Assembly: GCA_038087015.1 (NCBI GenBank)
Contig: JASBNA010000033.1
Location: 1-64,000, forward strand
Length of the DNA stretch: 64,000 nucleotides
DNA from: Cerrena zonata
Taxonomy: Eukaryota > Basidiomycota > Agaricomycetes > Polyporales > Cerrenaceae
Reading direction: 5' to 3'
The stretch's first letter is position 1; every line of letters starts with the position of its first letter. Below are positions 44,025-54,200 of this stretch, piece by piece. The position numbers and the translations under genes are program-made. The notes under the pieces are model-generated. The model had not been told where the DNA came from. It made no database searches and saw only the letters and a list, made by a program, of their open reading frames with translations.

Positions 44025-44489
44025 ATGATACGTCAAGTAATTGGAGTTAGACCATTTAGACCATTTAGATCATTATTAGTCCAATCCATAAGAAACAAGA
44101 TGTCTAAAAGTGACGAAGAATGGAGAGCAATACTTTCGCCTCAACAATATAGAGTATTGAGACAACTGGGTACTGAGGCACCATATTCTGGAGAATATAA
44201 TGATACGCCAGCCTCAGACGTTGGAGTATATCAATGTGTTGGATGCAATCAAGATTTATATAAAGCTAGTACCAAGTTCAGTAGTGCATGTGGATGGCCA
44301 GCTTTTTACGAAGCAATTCCAGGAAGTATTATAATTAATCGAGATACTAGTTTTGGGATGGTTAGAGAAGAAATGCGATGTTCTAATTGTGATGGACATT
44401 TAGGACATATATTTAGAGGAGAAGGATATAAGAATCCAACTGATGAGAGACATTGTGTTAATAGTATTTGTTTAAAGTTGAATAAGTAA
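44025..44489 (+). CDS. MXR2: Methionine-R-sulfoxide reductase MsrB
   Basis: Reduces methionine-R-sulfoxide in proteins. From the ATG at 44025 the protein is 154 residues with a basic, Phe/Arg/Ser-rich presequence (about 1-25) typical of mitochondrial import. MsrB features follow: zinc pairs Cys71/Cys74 and Cys119/Cys122, SSACGWPAF, DGHLGHIF and the catalytic ERHCVNS with Cys144. A second ATG at 44100 begins MSKSDEEWR exactly where the mature domain starts. Leaky scanning could therefore make a cytosolic form. Ends 18 bp from the convergent TSC13. Confidence 0.94.
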   Translation: MIRQVIGVRPFRPFRSLLVQSIRNKMSKSDEEWRAILSPQQYRVLRQLGTEAPYSGEYNDTPASDVGVYQCVGCNQDLYKASTKFSSACGWPAFYEAIPGSIIINRDTSFGMVREEMRCSNCDGHLGHIFRGEGYKNPTDERHCVNSICLKLNK

Positions 44490-44507
44490 TTTATATACTA
44501 GAATAAA

Positions 44508-45449
44508 TTAAATTAAGAAAGGAACCATGATTGATCTTTTCAATTTTTTGTAGTCATCACCAAAGAGTTTTAAATATCTCTTGTGTCTTTGAATAGCCCA
44601 AATATACATTTGAATAGTACCAACAGCAAGGAAAAGCCAAGCTGACCAATTACCAACTAAAATGGCGAAAAACACCCAAGAAAGCGATTCAAAAAAGTAG
44701 TTTGGAGCAGAACACCAGTTGAAACCATAACCGTAAGGAATAACGTATTTCTTATCATTTGGATTTGATCTCAAAGAAGCCAAGGTCAAATGGCACTTCA
44801 AGTTTGATAATTCAGCCCAAGCCCATAAACCAAATAAGGTATAGTTGATGGAGGATGGGAAATCATTAGTTTGAAATAAGATTTTTGAAATAAAAGAGTC
44901 ATTAATTGAATTTTTGAAAATGAAAAAGGCTAATAAAAAACCTGATAAAATCCAATAATGGCCCGAATTTTTGAATATATTCAAAAATGGCATAGTTGCA
45001 TTTGAAAATTTATGAATAAAAATGGTTTCGTATTCACGTTTTAAGAAATGTAAAGTTGCCATTACAAAAGCCAAATATTGAGTTTGGGTATAGTTTTCTT
45101 GATTATAATTTTCAATAATATAATAGAATAATGGGTGGATCAATAACGGACCCAAATATTCAATGATATAAACGGTTCTCCAACCTAATTGAGGTCCTAA
45201 ATCTTTAGCATAAAGAGCAATGTTTTCTTTTAATGAAAATCCATTATCAAATAAAGATTTATCCGTGTTTAATGGAACTTGCTTTGAATTTGAATCTTTA
45301 TAAGTGAGTCTAATTCTGTTAACCGAAATCTTATTAACAGAACTGAGTTTTTCAACAATCAGAGATACCGGAGCATCCAACGAGAATTCATCGCTGGAAG
45401 ACAACCCTTTTAAAGACTTTGAACGAGAAATAACTTCAATTGAAACCAT
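44508..45449 (-). CDS. TSC13: Very-long-chain enoyl-CoA reductase Tsc13
   Basis: Catalyses the last step of very-long-chain fatty acid elongation in the ER, feeding sphingolipid synthesis. The 313-residue protein has an N-terminal ubiquitin-like hydrophilic region (about 1-85), then a steroid-5-alpha-reductase-like membrane domain with six or so segments, LGPLLIHPLFYY, HFLKREYETIFIHKFSNATMP, and the C-terminal YGYGFNWCSAPNYFFE and AIQRHKRYLKLFGDDY blocks. Length matches S. cerevisiae Tsc13 (310). Frame intact. Its start is only 90 bp from the divergent RRM gene. Confidence 0.96.
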   Translation of the reverse strand: MVSIEVISRSKSLKGLSSSDEFSLDAPVSLIVEKLSSVNKISVNRIRLTYKDSNSKQVPLNTDKSLFDNGFSLKENIALYAKDLGPQLGWRTVYIIEYLGPLLIHPLFYYIIENYNQENYTQTQYLAFVMATLHFLKREYETIFIHKFSNATMPFLNIFKNSGHYWILSGFLLAFFIFKNSINDSFISKILFQTNDFPSSINYTLFGLWAWAELSNLKCHLTLASLRSNPNDKKYVIPYGYGFNWCSAPNYFFESLSWVFFAILVGNWSAWLFLAVGTIQMYIWAIQRHKRYLKLFGDDYKKLKRSIMVPFLI

Positions 45450-45539
45450 TTTGGTACAATCTTTAAAAGAAGTAGGTGATTGTCCAACAAATTTTCATTT
45501 TTTTCTCATTGCGTACCACTATTTTCTTCCCAGCATCAA

Positions 45540-45827
45540 ATGAACGCCCCAGCTAACTTTGATTACACCAAAATATCAGTTGGTAAGTATGATTTTATTG
45601 ATTTGAAGTGAACTAGTACTAACAGTCCAGCCAATATCCCTTCTGGCACCAGCCAGGAAACGCTTACCGGTTTGTTCAATCCGTTCGGACTCATTGCCAG
45701 CATTGAGTTGAACAAGCACCATGCCGTGATTGAGTACGAGGAGACCACAGACTGCTGGCATGCTCTTCAGAACATGAATGGGTTCGCTGTGGGAGACGAG
45801 TTCCTAGTGGTGGAGTTGGTGAAGTAG
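45540..45827 (+). CDS. Small RRM protein, SF3b p14 (SF3B6)-like, two exons
   Basis: Exons 45540-45582 and 45631-45827 encode a 79-residue protein that is almost only one RRM. RNP2 is ISVANI (12-17) and RNP1 is the HAVIEY region. The end, CWHALQNMNGFAVGDEFLVVELV, resembles the C-terminal RRM part of human SF3B6/p14 (LSGFNVCNRYLVVLYY), the subunit that contacts the branch-site adenosine in the U2 snRNP. S. cerevisiae lacks p14 but many fungi keep it. The intron is very small (48 nt) with GTAAGT and TACTAAC. Only the second AG (45629-45630) keeps the frame. It is shorter than human p14 (125 residues), so assignment to this RRM family over another small RRM is moderate. Confidence 0.78.
45583..45630 (+). 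other. Intron of the small RRM gene (48 nt)
   Basis: GTAAGT, TACTAAC at 45618-45624 and AG at 45629-45630. An AG directly after the branch motif (45624-45625) is too close and would put exon 2 out of frame. Among the shortest plausible yeast introns. Confidence 0.85.
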
Positions 45828-46004
45828 ATGGTATATTGTGTGGGGGTATGGAGGTTTTGATTGGGTACGGGTCTATTTCTGGGGTACGGATGGATCTGGT
45901 TCTAGAAGATTCCACTCAATGTTCACCGCAAATAAGGAAGAAAAGTGAGTCAGGAAATGAATCAACTACTACTTCTTTTCAAAAACGTTGTATTATAATA
46001 AAAG

Positions 46005-46460
46005 ATGTCAGACGATTGGAATTCAGTTACTATTATTGGTAGAAACGCCAGAGTTGGTGGTGGTGGACCAAGACAAAACGTTGCTAGAACCCAAGCACAA
46101 ATTAACGAAGCTAGAAGAACCGGAGGGGTTGTTGGTACTGAAAAAAAATATGGATCAACTAACACCAAGAGTAATCCAGAAGGACAAAGATTGACTAAAT
46201 TGGACAATACTGATGACGTTGTTCCAACCAAAAAATTGGACGGTAACGTTGGTAAGGTGATTAGTCAATTTAGACAAGAAAAGAAGCTTACTCAAAAAGA
46301 TTTAGCCACCAAGATTAATGAAAAACCCAATGTTATTAATGACTATGAAGCTGGTAGAGCCATTCCAAACCAACAAGTTTTGGGGAAATTGGAAAGAGCT
46401 TTAGGAGTTAAATTAAGAGGTAAGAACATTGGAGAACCATTATTTGGTAAGAAGAAGTAA
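46005..46460 (+). CDS. MBF1: Multiprotein bridging factor 1
   Basis: A transcriptional co-activator bridging bZIP factors (Gcn4 type) and TBP; it also suppresses frameshifting at collided ribosomes. The 151-residue protein starts [13 protein letters not shown], has the N-terminal MBF1 domain (about 1-75) and the XRE-type helix-turn-helix (about 80-140: [18 protein letters not shown] ... [15 protein letters not shown]), and ends in a basic tail. Length matches S. cerevisiae Mbf1 (151). Intact. Confidence 0.97.
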   Translation: MSDDWNSVTIIGRNARVGGGGPRQNVARTQAQINEARRTGGVVGTEKKYGSTNTKSNPEGQRLTKLDNTDDVVPTKKLDGNVGKVISQFRQEKKLTQKDLATKINEKPNVINDYEAGRAIPNQQVLGKLERALGVKLRGKNIGEPLFGKKK

Positions 46461-46535
46461 ATAACGAATGCATATAGTTAATGACTACGATAATGTATAA
46501 TGTATGGATTTATTTATGTATATGTATTGTGTATA

Positions 46536-47183
46536 TTAACAACAAGAGTTATTTTGTTGTAAATTTTGATTTTGCTTAATATTTCTACCTAAATCAACTC
46601 CGCTAATTCGCTTATTGCCATTAACTTTTTTATTTATATCATCAATTGGTAAAGATCTTGCAATTTGATCAAAAATATCCAAGACCCCTTCACCCAGTTT
46701 AGCAGAACATTCGGAATGAATAATTTTTGAATTTGAATCATTATTTAAATCATTGATATATTGTAAAACTTCATCATTATCAACTTGACGATTTTCAGTT
46801 AAATCAGTTTTATTACCAACCAAAGCAATTACGATTTTTTCTGGGGCTTGTTTTTTCAATTCTTTAATCCAATCTTGAGCTTTATTAAACGAAGAAAGAC
46901 TAGTGATATCATAAACACACAACGCGGCATTTGCATTTCTATAATACATTGGAGCTAAACTTTTATAACGTTCTTGACCTGCAGTATCCCATATTTCAAA
47001 TTTTATTGTAGTTTTTAAATCTGGTAAATTAATGGATTGAGTTAAAAAGGCTGCCCCAATTGTTGATTCTCTTAAATCATCAAATGTATTTTTAACAAAT
47101 CGATGAACAATTGAAGATTTACCAACGGCACTTTCTCCTAAAAGTACTAATTTAAATTGAGCAAAACGATTCTGTTCCGTCAT
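46536..47183 (-). CDS. YPT52: Rab5-type small GTPase, Ypt52-like
   Basis: Regulates endosomal fusion and traffic to the vacuole. Of 215 residues: P-loop GESAVGKS at 16-23, the switch region RESTIGAAFLTQS, WDTAGQERYKSLAPMYYRNA, NKTD and SAK motifs, and a C-terminal CC for double geranylgeranylation. IVHRFVKNTFDDLRESTIGAAFL and RYKSLAPMYYRNANAAL match Ypt52 more closely than Vps21 or Ypt53. Frame intact. Confidence 0.92.
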   Translation of the reverse strand: MTEQNRFAQFKLVLLGESAVGKSSIVHRFVKNTFDDLRESTIGAAFLTQSINLPDLKTTIKFEIWDTAGQERYKSLAPMYYRNANAALCVYDITSLSSFNKAQDWIKELKKQAPEKIVIALVGNKTDLTENRQVDNDEVLQYINDLNNDSNSKIIHSECSAKLGEGVLDIFDQIARSLPIDDINKKVNGNKRISGVDLGRNIKQNQNLQQNNSCC

Positions 47184-47383
47184 ATTTGGTTAGGGGTTGA
47201 TATCAATTAAATTTGTGAATGATTCAGATATTTTATTTATGGGATGTCTGGTGCATGGGTCTTTGTCCACCCCACCAACTCAAGATTACTACTCTACCAG
47301 TACTAGTCCTAATACCCTCCACTAATACAATAATAAACTACATTAATACAATAATACAATCGAATAATATATATTTACAAGAA

Positions 47384-47704
47384 TTAATTATCTTCAATTT
47401 TAGCTAAGATTTCTTTATCAGTGTATAAGAAGTATTCTTCACCATCAACTTTAACTGGATTACCACCGAAAGATGGTAATAAAACTTTATCACCAGCTTT
47501 AACGGAAGTTGGAATAACTTGACCAGTGGTAGTATTGGTAATACCTGGACCAGCAGCAATAACAGTACCTTGATTTAATTTTTCTTGATTTTTTTCAGGA
47601 ATATAAATCCCAGAAGCAGTTTGGGTAGCTGGCTTGAATCTTTGGATAAGAACTCTGTCAAACAATGGTTTGAGAACGTTAACACTTTTCAAGAAATTAG
47701 ACAT
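47384..47704 (-). CDS. HSP10: Mitochondrial 10-kDa chaperonin Hsp10
   Basis: The co-chaperonin that caps Hsp60 in the mitochondrial matrix. The 106-residue protein has the GroES fold signature VLKPLFDRVLIQRF, a mobile loop around PATQTASGIYIPE and the KAGDKVLLPSFGG block. Full length and intact. Upstream there is a GAATATTC pair at 47790-47797, a partial heat-shock element, and a CACGTG at about 47825. Confidence 0.97.
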   Translation of the reverse strand: MSNFLKSVNVLKPLFDRVLIQRFKPATQTASGIYIPEKNQEKLNQGTVIAAGPGITNTTTGQVIPTSVKAGDKVLLPSFGGNPVKVDGEEYFLYTDKEILAKIEDN

Positions 47705-48321
47705 GGTTGTTGATCTGGTAAATGGTGTAAAATAGTGATATCCAACTGCTTATATAATTGGATTTAAAACTTTTCATTTCTCAGTCGTGGAATATTCTAG
47801 TCTCGGATATTTTTGAGCATGATCACGTGACCTCGGCTTTACCACCATTAAGTTATATTAGTTTGCAGCCATATAAAGCACCAATCAAATAATCAGTTCT
47901 TGCACTGTTATATCTAATTGTGCCTTTAATTATATATACCATATATCCAATACATATACCATATATCCAATACATATAACCAAATAACAATATGTATAGC
48001 CAAATAACAATATGTATAGCCAAATAACAATATGTATAGCCAAATAACAATATATATAATCAAATCATGTTTCTTATAAGTTATCTTTTTTAAAAAGTAT
48101 GTTTCTTATAAAGTAGGTTTCTTGTAAGATATGCTTCTTATAAGGTATTTTAGTGACGATCTTGTATACTTATATGACAGCCAATTGTTTAACCCCTATA
48201 CCAGAATTCATGAAGGAGCTTGGTATTAACTTTAAGGATTCTATGTTGCAAATTGCAACAGAATTCAGAGGAGTATACATACTTGAATTAATCTTGCTGC
48301 CGTAATTTTTGAACAGTAGAA
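47705..48321. repeat. Intergenic region with two consecutive 20-bp tandem arrays (47941-48060)
   Basis: ATATATCCAATACATATACC occurs twice (47941-47980) and is followed in register by four copies of CAAATAACAATATGTATAGC (47981-48060, the last diverged). The left part (47705-47860) holds the HSP10 promoter. Otherwise AT-rich with no convincing gene. Confidence 0.85.
47790..47797 (-). promoter_or_regulatory. Partial heat-shock element before HSP10
   Basis: Two inverted GAA units (GAA-TA-TTC) about 90 bp upstream of the HSP10 ATG. A third canonical unit is missing, so binding by Hsf1 is only likely, not certain. Confidence 0.4.
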
Positions 48322-48729
48322 ATGAGAGCCACTAAGGAGTCTTCTAAGCAGAGAGATGGGGAAAAGGGAAAGAAAGATGAAACACCAACTGAAAAACCAA
48401 CTGAAGAACCAACTGAGACTAAAGAAAAGAAGAAAAATGATGAAACACTGATTGGAAAACCAACTGAACCAGCTGAGTCAACCGAAGAAAAGAAGGAAAA
48501 AAGTACCAGAAAAGTCTATACTACCGAAGAGATTACTCTGTTTTTCGATGATTGTTCTAAGAACCCAACTAGTTCAGTGGCCAGCTTAGCCCGCAAACAT
48601 TCGATTAAATACAACACAGCCAGAAAGTGGATCAAAGATTATCTTGAAACCGGTAGGCAATCTACTGCCGATTTTTACTACACTAAATGTCAAATCACAA
48701 CGTATTATTGTAATTTAACTATCTATTAA
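48322..48729 (+). CDS. Small ORF with a helix-turn-helix domain, possibly a transposase fragment
   Basis: 135 codons. The first 65 residues are low-complexity Lys/Glu/Thr/Pro with repeated EKPTE/EEPTE units. Residues about 72-112 (VYTTEEITLFFDDCSKNPTS onward to WIKDYLETG) look like a homeodomain-like or Psq-type helix-turn-helix with a conserved W near the end of the recognition helix, as at the N-terminus of Tc1/pogo-type transposases. The last 22 residues are Tyr/Cys-rich and unlike the rest, suggesting that the frame runs off its proper end through decay or a frameshift. No catalytic DDE domain was recognised downstream. Could be a small real DNA-binding protein or a transposon remnant. 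Not recognised as a known gene. Confidence 0.45.
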   Translation: MRATKESSKQRDGEKGKKDETPTEKPTEEPTETKEKKKNDETLIGKPTEPAESTEEKKEKSTRKVYTTEEITLFFDDCSKNPTSSVASLARKHSIKYNTARKWIKDYLETGRQSTADFYYTKCQITTYYCNLTIY

Positions 48730-50060
48730 TGGTGTCAAACATTGAAAAGTGATTTTATCAATTTTCGAATCTTGAAGGAGGAACTAGTATTTGAATAGTT
48801 ATCATTATAACGTAATACTACAATAACTAGGATTTATTAACACAGGGTATTTCGCAGCCATCTTAGGTATAAGGTTAATATGCTTCCTTAATTTAAATCG
48901 ATATTATCTAGCCTTGGGTGTTGAAACCTTGACATTATTGTAGTGATCAATAACTGTGTAATTTCAGTTCTTTCAATCTACTGATAAATTAAGTGGCTAG
49001 GTATAGAAGATGGTCAAAATGAAGGTATTCGAAGAGCATTCAGAATATAATTCTTTGAAATTCTAGTCGAACACATAAAACAGAACGCAAAGATTCAGAT
49101 GTAGGTTGAAATTATCAAAAAAGTATATATACTGAATTGTTCTGACGATTAGTTAAAAGAAGTGAGTATTGACTTTCAAATAATGTTGCTTATAGATTGG
49201 TTAGAATTAAGACCTTATGGTAAAGTTTTAACTGAAACAATAAATTGTAAACATATGGACAAGGAAGTGGAAGAAATGAGCCAATGATTCTGGTGTTTGT
49301 AAAACTAATGATTCATTTGAATTATACTACGCTTTCAGTTCTCAGAGACTGCCGTGAGGGCTGGCAAGCCGTCGCAAACAAATTCTTCCAGCCAATTAGC
49401 CCTAGTCTTATCTTGTAGATCATGGCCTGATAGGTTGCAAATCCGTAGCTTCCCGGATAAACCACCCACCTCCATCTCCACCTGTCAACTACTACCACAA
49501 TAGCTATACAATATCTATACAATTACTAGACAATCACAATACAATTACTATACTTAACCTTACTAAACCTTACTAAACTATACAAACTCTACAAACTATA
49601 CAAACTATACAAACTATACAAACTATACAAACTATACAAACAATTGCTGTACAATTACTCCGTCACTGCACCCATACACCACAAACCCCACACTGCGAGA
49701 ATTTCAGTAAATGTCTCGGAAAATTGGCGGCGCTCGGTTGGTTTGCAGGTTGGCGCAGTCCGATTGCAGGTTGGAACAAGAGGGTGGGGAGTGGTTGCGG
49801 TTGCACAAACAAAAAGGGAAATAGTGAAGGAAACTCCGATTTATGGAGAAGTCGTTTGATCATTTGACAATTGCACCGCAATTCTTCAATTGAGTTATTT
49901 AGTTTAATATCTCGGAGTCTAGGGATCAGATTACTGTATTGGTGAATTGAATCCTGGGTCCGTTGGTATAAATATAACCTGATTTCGTAGTTGTAGTTGT
50001 ATATTTTATATTAATTCTATTAATTCTATTAATTATATTACCAGATAATTTATATTGAAA
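48730..50060. other. Intergenic region upstream of FDH1 with short tandem repeats
   Basis: About 1.3 kb. A coding-like scrap of 34 codons starts at the ATG at about 49183, possibly a remnant. From about 49575 to 49640 a 9-bp unit (AAACTATAC) repeats about seven times. A G-rich stretch at 49725-49800 and the TATA box at 49967 belong to the FDH1 promoter. No complete gene was recognised. Confidence 0.5.
49967..49974 (+). promoter_or_regulatory. TATA box of FDH1
   Basis: TATAAATA about 90 bp before the FDH1 ATG, in a context of strong codon bias downstream, as expected for a highly inducible gene. Confidence 0.55.
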
Positions 50061-51203
50061 ATGGCTAAACCAAAGTGCTTACTCGTCTTATACAAAGGAC
50101 ACGAACATGCTAAACAAGAATCAAGATTAGTTGGTTGCTTGGAAAATGAATTGGGTCTTCGTAAGTTTATTGAATCTTACGGTTATGAATTGGTTACTAC
50201 TGATGATAAAGATCCAGAACCAAATTCAACTGTTGATAAAGAGTTGGAAGAAGCAGAAATTGTTATTACTACTCCATTCTTCCCAGCTTATATTACTAGA
50301 GAACGTATTGCTAAAGCTAAGAATTTGAAGATTTGCATTACTGCTGGGGTTGGTAGTGATCATGTTGATTTAAACGCTGCTAATGAACGTAAAATCACCG
50401 TGGTTGAAGTCACTGGTTCAAACGTTGTTTCTGTTGCTGAACATGTTGTTATGACCATGTTGGTTTTGGTTCGTAATTTTGTTCCTGCTCATGAACAAGC
50501 AGTTAAAGGTGGTTGGGATATTGCTGGAGTTGCAAAAGATACTTATGATTTAGAAGATAAAGTTGTTGCTACCGTTGGTTGTGGTCGTATTGGTTATAGG
50601 GTCTTGGAACGTTTGGTTCCATTTAACCCTAAAAAATTATTATATTATGATTATCAAGACTTGCCTAAACAAGCAGTTGATAAAATTAATCAAGTTTCTA
50701 AAATTTATAACGATAATGATGATATCATTGAAAGAGTGGAAGATTTGAAAACAATGCTTTCTAAAGCTGATGTGGTTACCATTAATTGTCCATTACATGA
50801 ATCTTCTCGTGGTCTTTTCAATAAAGAGTTAATTAGCCATATGAAAGATGGTGCTTGGTTAGTAAACACTGCTCGTGGGGCTATTTGTGTTGATAAAGAT
50901 GTTGCTGAGGCAGTTAATTCTGGTAAATTAAAAGGTTATGGTGGTGATGTTTGGCCGGTCCAACCTGCTCCTGATGATGCTCCTTGGAGATCTTTCCAAA
51001 ACCCTTTTAGTAAAGGTGGTAATGCAATGACTCCTCATGTTTCTGGTACTTCTTTAGATGCTCAAACTAGATATGCTAAAGGGGTTGAAAATATCTTGAA
51101 ATCTTTCTTTGAAAAAACTAATGATTATAGACCAGAAGATATCATTGTTATTAATGGTGATTATTCTACAAAAGCTTACGGGGTTAGATCTAAAAAGAAT
51201 TAG
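50061..51203 (+). CDS. FDH1: NAD-dependent formate dehydrogenase
   Basis: Oxidises formate to CO2 with NAD. The 380-residue protein from the ATG at 50061 follows methylotroph-type FDH closely: [23 protein letters not shown] (95-104), [15 protein letters not shown] (substrate and NAD contact), the Rossmann turn [18 protein letters not shown] with the NAD-selecting Asp197, [20 protein letters not shown] and [15 protein letters not shown] with the catalytic His. The C-terminus (RSKKN) is not a peroxisomal signal, so the protein is probably cytosolic. Codons for translation extension upstream of 50061 lack an ATG. Ends 14 bp from the convergent UTP10. Confidence 0.96.
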   Translation: MAKPKCLLVLYKGHEHAKQESRLVGCLENELGLRKFIESYGYELVTTDDKDPEPNSTVDKELEEAEIVITTPFFPAYITRERIAKAKNLKICITAGVGSDHVDLNAANERKITVVEVTGSNVVSVAEHVVMTMLVLVRNFVPAHEQAVKGGWDIAGVAKDTYDLEDKVVATVGCGRIGYRVLERLVPFNPKKLLYYDYQDLPKQAVDKINQVSKIYNDNDDIIERVEDLKTMLSKADVVTINCPLHESSRGLFNKELISHMKDGAWLVNTARGAICVDKDVAEAVNSGKLKGYGGDVWPVQPAPDDAPWRSFQNPFSKGGNAMTPHVSGTSLDAQTRYAKGVENILKSFFEKTNDYRPEDIIVINGDYSTKAYGVRSKKN

Positions 51204-51217
51204 TTATGTATGTAGTT

Positions 51218-54200
51218 TTAATCTAAATACCTATCTAATGGTTCTCCCAATACATTTTCAATAACTCTAACTAATCCACTTCTTACTTCCATTTCAACCG
51301 ATTCATCATCATCTTCTAATAATTCGGCAATATATGGAATAAATGTAGGTAAATATGATAACCATTGTTCTCCCATTTTTTGGAAAATTGATTTCAATGT
51401 TCTAATTGTCCATATTTTAGTATTTGAATTATTTTCTTCTGATTCGTTAGTAATATATTTAATTAATCCATAAACTAGTTTTTCATTATATTCATCCGAT
51501 GAAACATTAATAATAAATGAAGTAATGGCTTTAACTAAATATTTCCCGATATTTTCTTCAATATTTTGTAATTGTCCAATTAATGGTTCCATAACACTTT
51601 CAAATCTCAGCTGTTGTGACCAATAATCTTCTTGGTCATATTTAAACGATGAGGTCAACGAATTTAAAATCAATCTTCTTAAATTAATTTCTTCAATATC
51701 TCTATTGCAGAATCTATTCAATATATTACTAGTTCCATCGAGTAAATATGAAAAATACGATGTAATAATACTTTTCAAATTCTCTTGTAATTTGTTGAAA
51801 AATTTGAAAAATGCTAATAATCTAGTAACTTCAGTATTCTTGTTACTTAATGATCCTTCTCCATTAATTGCCCATCTTACTAAATTAGCGAAAAGTGGAC
51901 GGAAGGTTTTATCATTTAACTTCATGACATAGGTGATACCACATTCATGAAATGAACTTTCTAATCTGGCAATTGTATTGATATTATATTTTTCTTCTCC
52001 AATATCATTTCTGAATTCAAATGATTTGATTAACCAATTCATAAACAACGTAGATTGACCAGAGGCTGATTTCTTATCAATCTTATTAATAGTATTTTGT
52101 AAAACATTCAAATATAATCCTAAATCACTTGCATTGGCTTGTTGATAAAATTCTCCAGTTAAACTTAAATTACATAATGATTTCATCAATTGGGATTTTT
52201 CAACGTGTTCAACAATAAGATCTAATATACTTGATCTAATACTATTTTCAATTAAATCACTGTATAATACAGTTGATAATATTTTCTCTAAACTACCAAT
52301 GATGAATCCTGGCATCTTCTTAACTAAACATGAAATTAAGGCTAAGATTGAAGCTTGAATAAGTTTATTACTTTCATTCTCTTCTTCCATTTCAGAATCA
52401 GAGTCTGATTCAGCTTCCGATGAATTAGTCTTAATAGTTCGTTCCCAAATTTTTAATGCTGGTGGTAAAACTTTTGGAAATAATCCAATAGTTTTAATAC
52501 CTAATACATTGATGATACTAGAAATTGCATTAATAGAAGAAATAATGACCTCGGGTTGTTCATTCAATAATCCTTTTTCGGTAACAATGATTTTCAATGA
52601 ATTTATTAATACTTTAGTATTATCAGAATTGGTCATTTGAGTAGTTATAACACCAAATTTATTGACTATGATAGCAAAAGTGTCTAAATATGATTGAACA
52701 AGCTCGACGTGATCAACTGTTTCAACTCCATCTATTAAAACTGGCAACAACTTGGTTGAAACTACTTGCTGAATGTTTTCATCAATACTATTGGAGTTCA
52801 ATTCAGATTCAAATTTGGTACCTGCTAAAATTGCAAAATTTCTTGCAACTCTAATTGATATTGGGGAATTGACTTCTTGTAATGAAATAATAATCGAATC
52901 AACAAAATAGTTTAATGGAAGTAAGTTCAAATAACTAGATAGTAAATCATATAAATTGGTTTGAATAGAATCAAATTCACTTTTTTCTAAATTAGCAAAT
53001 GATTCTAAACTGGATAAAATTAATGAAGTTATCTGGCTGAAATTTGATAAAATATCATTCTTGTCATCTTTAGAGGATTGAGTGTCTATTAAAGTTAATG
53101 AAACCTTTAATTTTATTGAGGAACTTACTTGATTCAATTCCTGGTCAACATTTAAAATTTGGTTGATAAATCTCAATAATTGAGCTTTTAATTCTATCAA
53201 TTCTTCTGAAGAGGAAGACACAATTGAATTACCAAAAATTGATCTTGAGCTTAATTTATTAAATTGTTCGGAATTAGATTCTAATTCATTATTTGGCAAC
53301 TCATTCCATAATTCATAAAATTTGGCAAAGCTCTCCAAAATTTCTTTTGCCTTAAAGCTTTTCAATAACGATGTTGCAAACTCTAATAAAGCGTTACATT
53401 CAGTCATTTTCCCTTTGGAGTTGTTCATATTATACTGTTGTCCAATCAAGAATATGATAATATGTAAGGAATTAGCGTAACCCAAAGTTCTGGTCAAAGA
53501 TACGAATAGTTTAACACGACGATGTCTTGGGATATGTTGGAAAGCAGTAACAAAACTGGTTAATAAAAACTCGATTTCATTGCTTAAAGACGACGATCCA
53601 CTACTAGCCAAAGCAGGAATGACTTTAGCAATTGTTTGTTGTAAAGCTGAGCTTGAAAATTCATCATCCTGTCTGATAGTATGAGCACCCATAAAAGTGA
53701 ATATTGGCATAACGGAATGTAAAATTATTTCTGGCGCCAATGCAGCTAATTCGGCAATAACTAATAAGAACCTGTTTTGAACTTGTGGAGATGATGACAA
53801 TCTAATAGAATTGACTATTAAATCAGATCTAACAGAGTTAGAGTCAAATTTGAAATTTTGTGTTTTGGAATTCTTCTTCATGGTAACAATACTCAATAAC
53901 ATACACAGAGCTAAAGTTTCTTGTGCATATAAGACTGGTAAGTTACCATCGTTTCCTAAATAGTCTAAATCAGTCAAAATTCTGAACAAATCTTGTAATA
54001 AATCTGGTTGAGCTATATCATTCACTTTATTTCTCAAGTTGTTTTCCAAGACGTCTAAAGCAATGGTCAATTTTCTCAAGTGAATTGAAGCCATATTACT
54101 GATATCATTTCTAGCCATGTTTTGTTTGGTTGAATTAGATGATCTTCTTCTTCTCTTGGCCACACCTTGTTCAGGGACTTGAGTAACAATTTGAACATTG

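Noticed and set aside
49322..49881. Short ORFs upstream of FDH1 on both strands
   Set aside because: They overlap each other across a G/C-richer promoter stretch and carry no domain.
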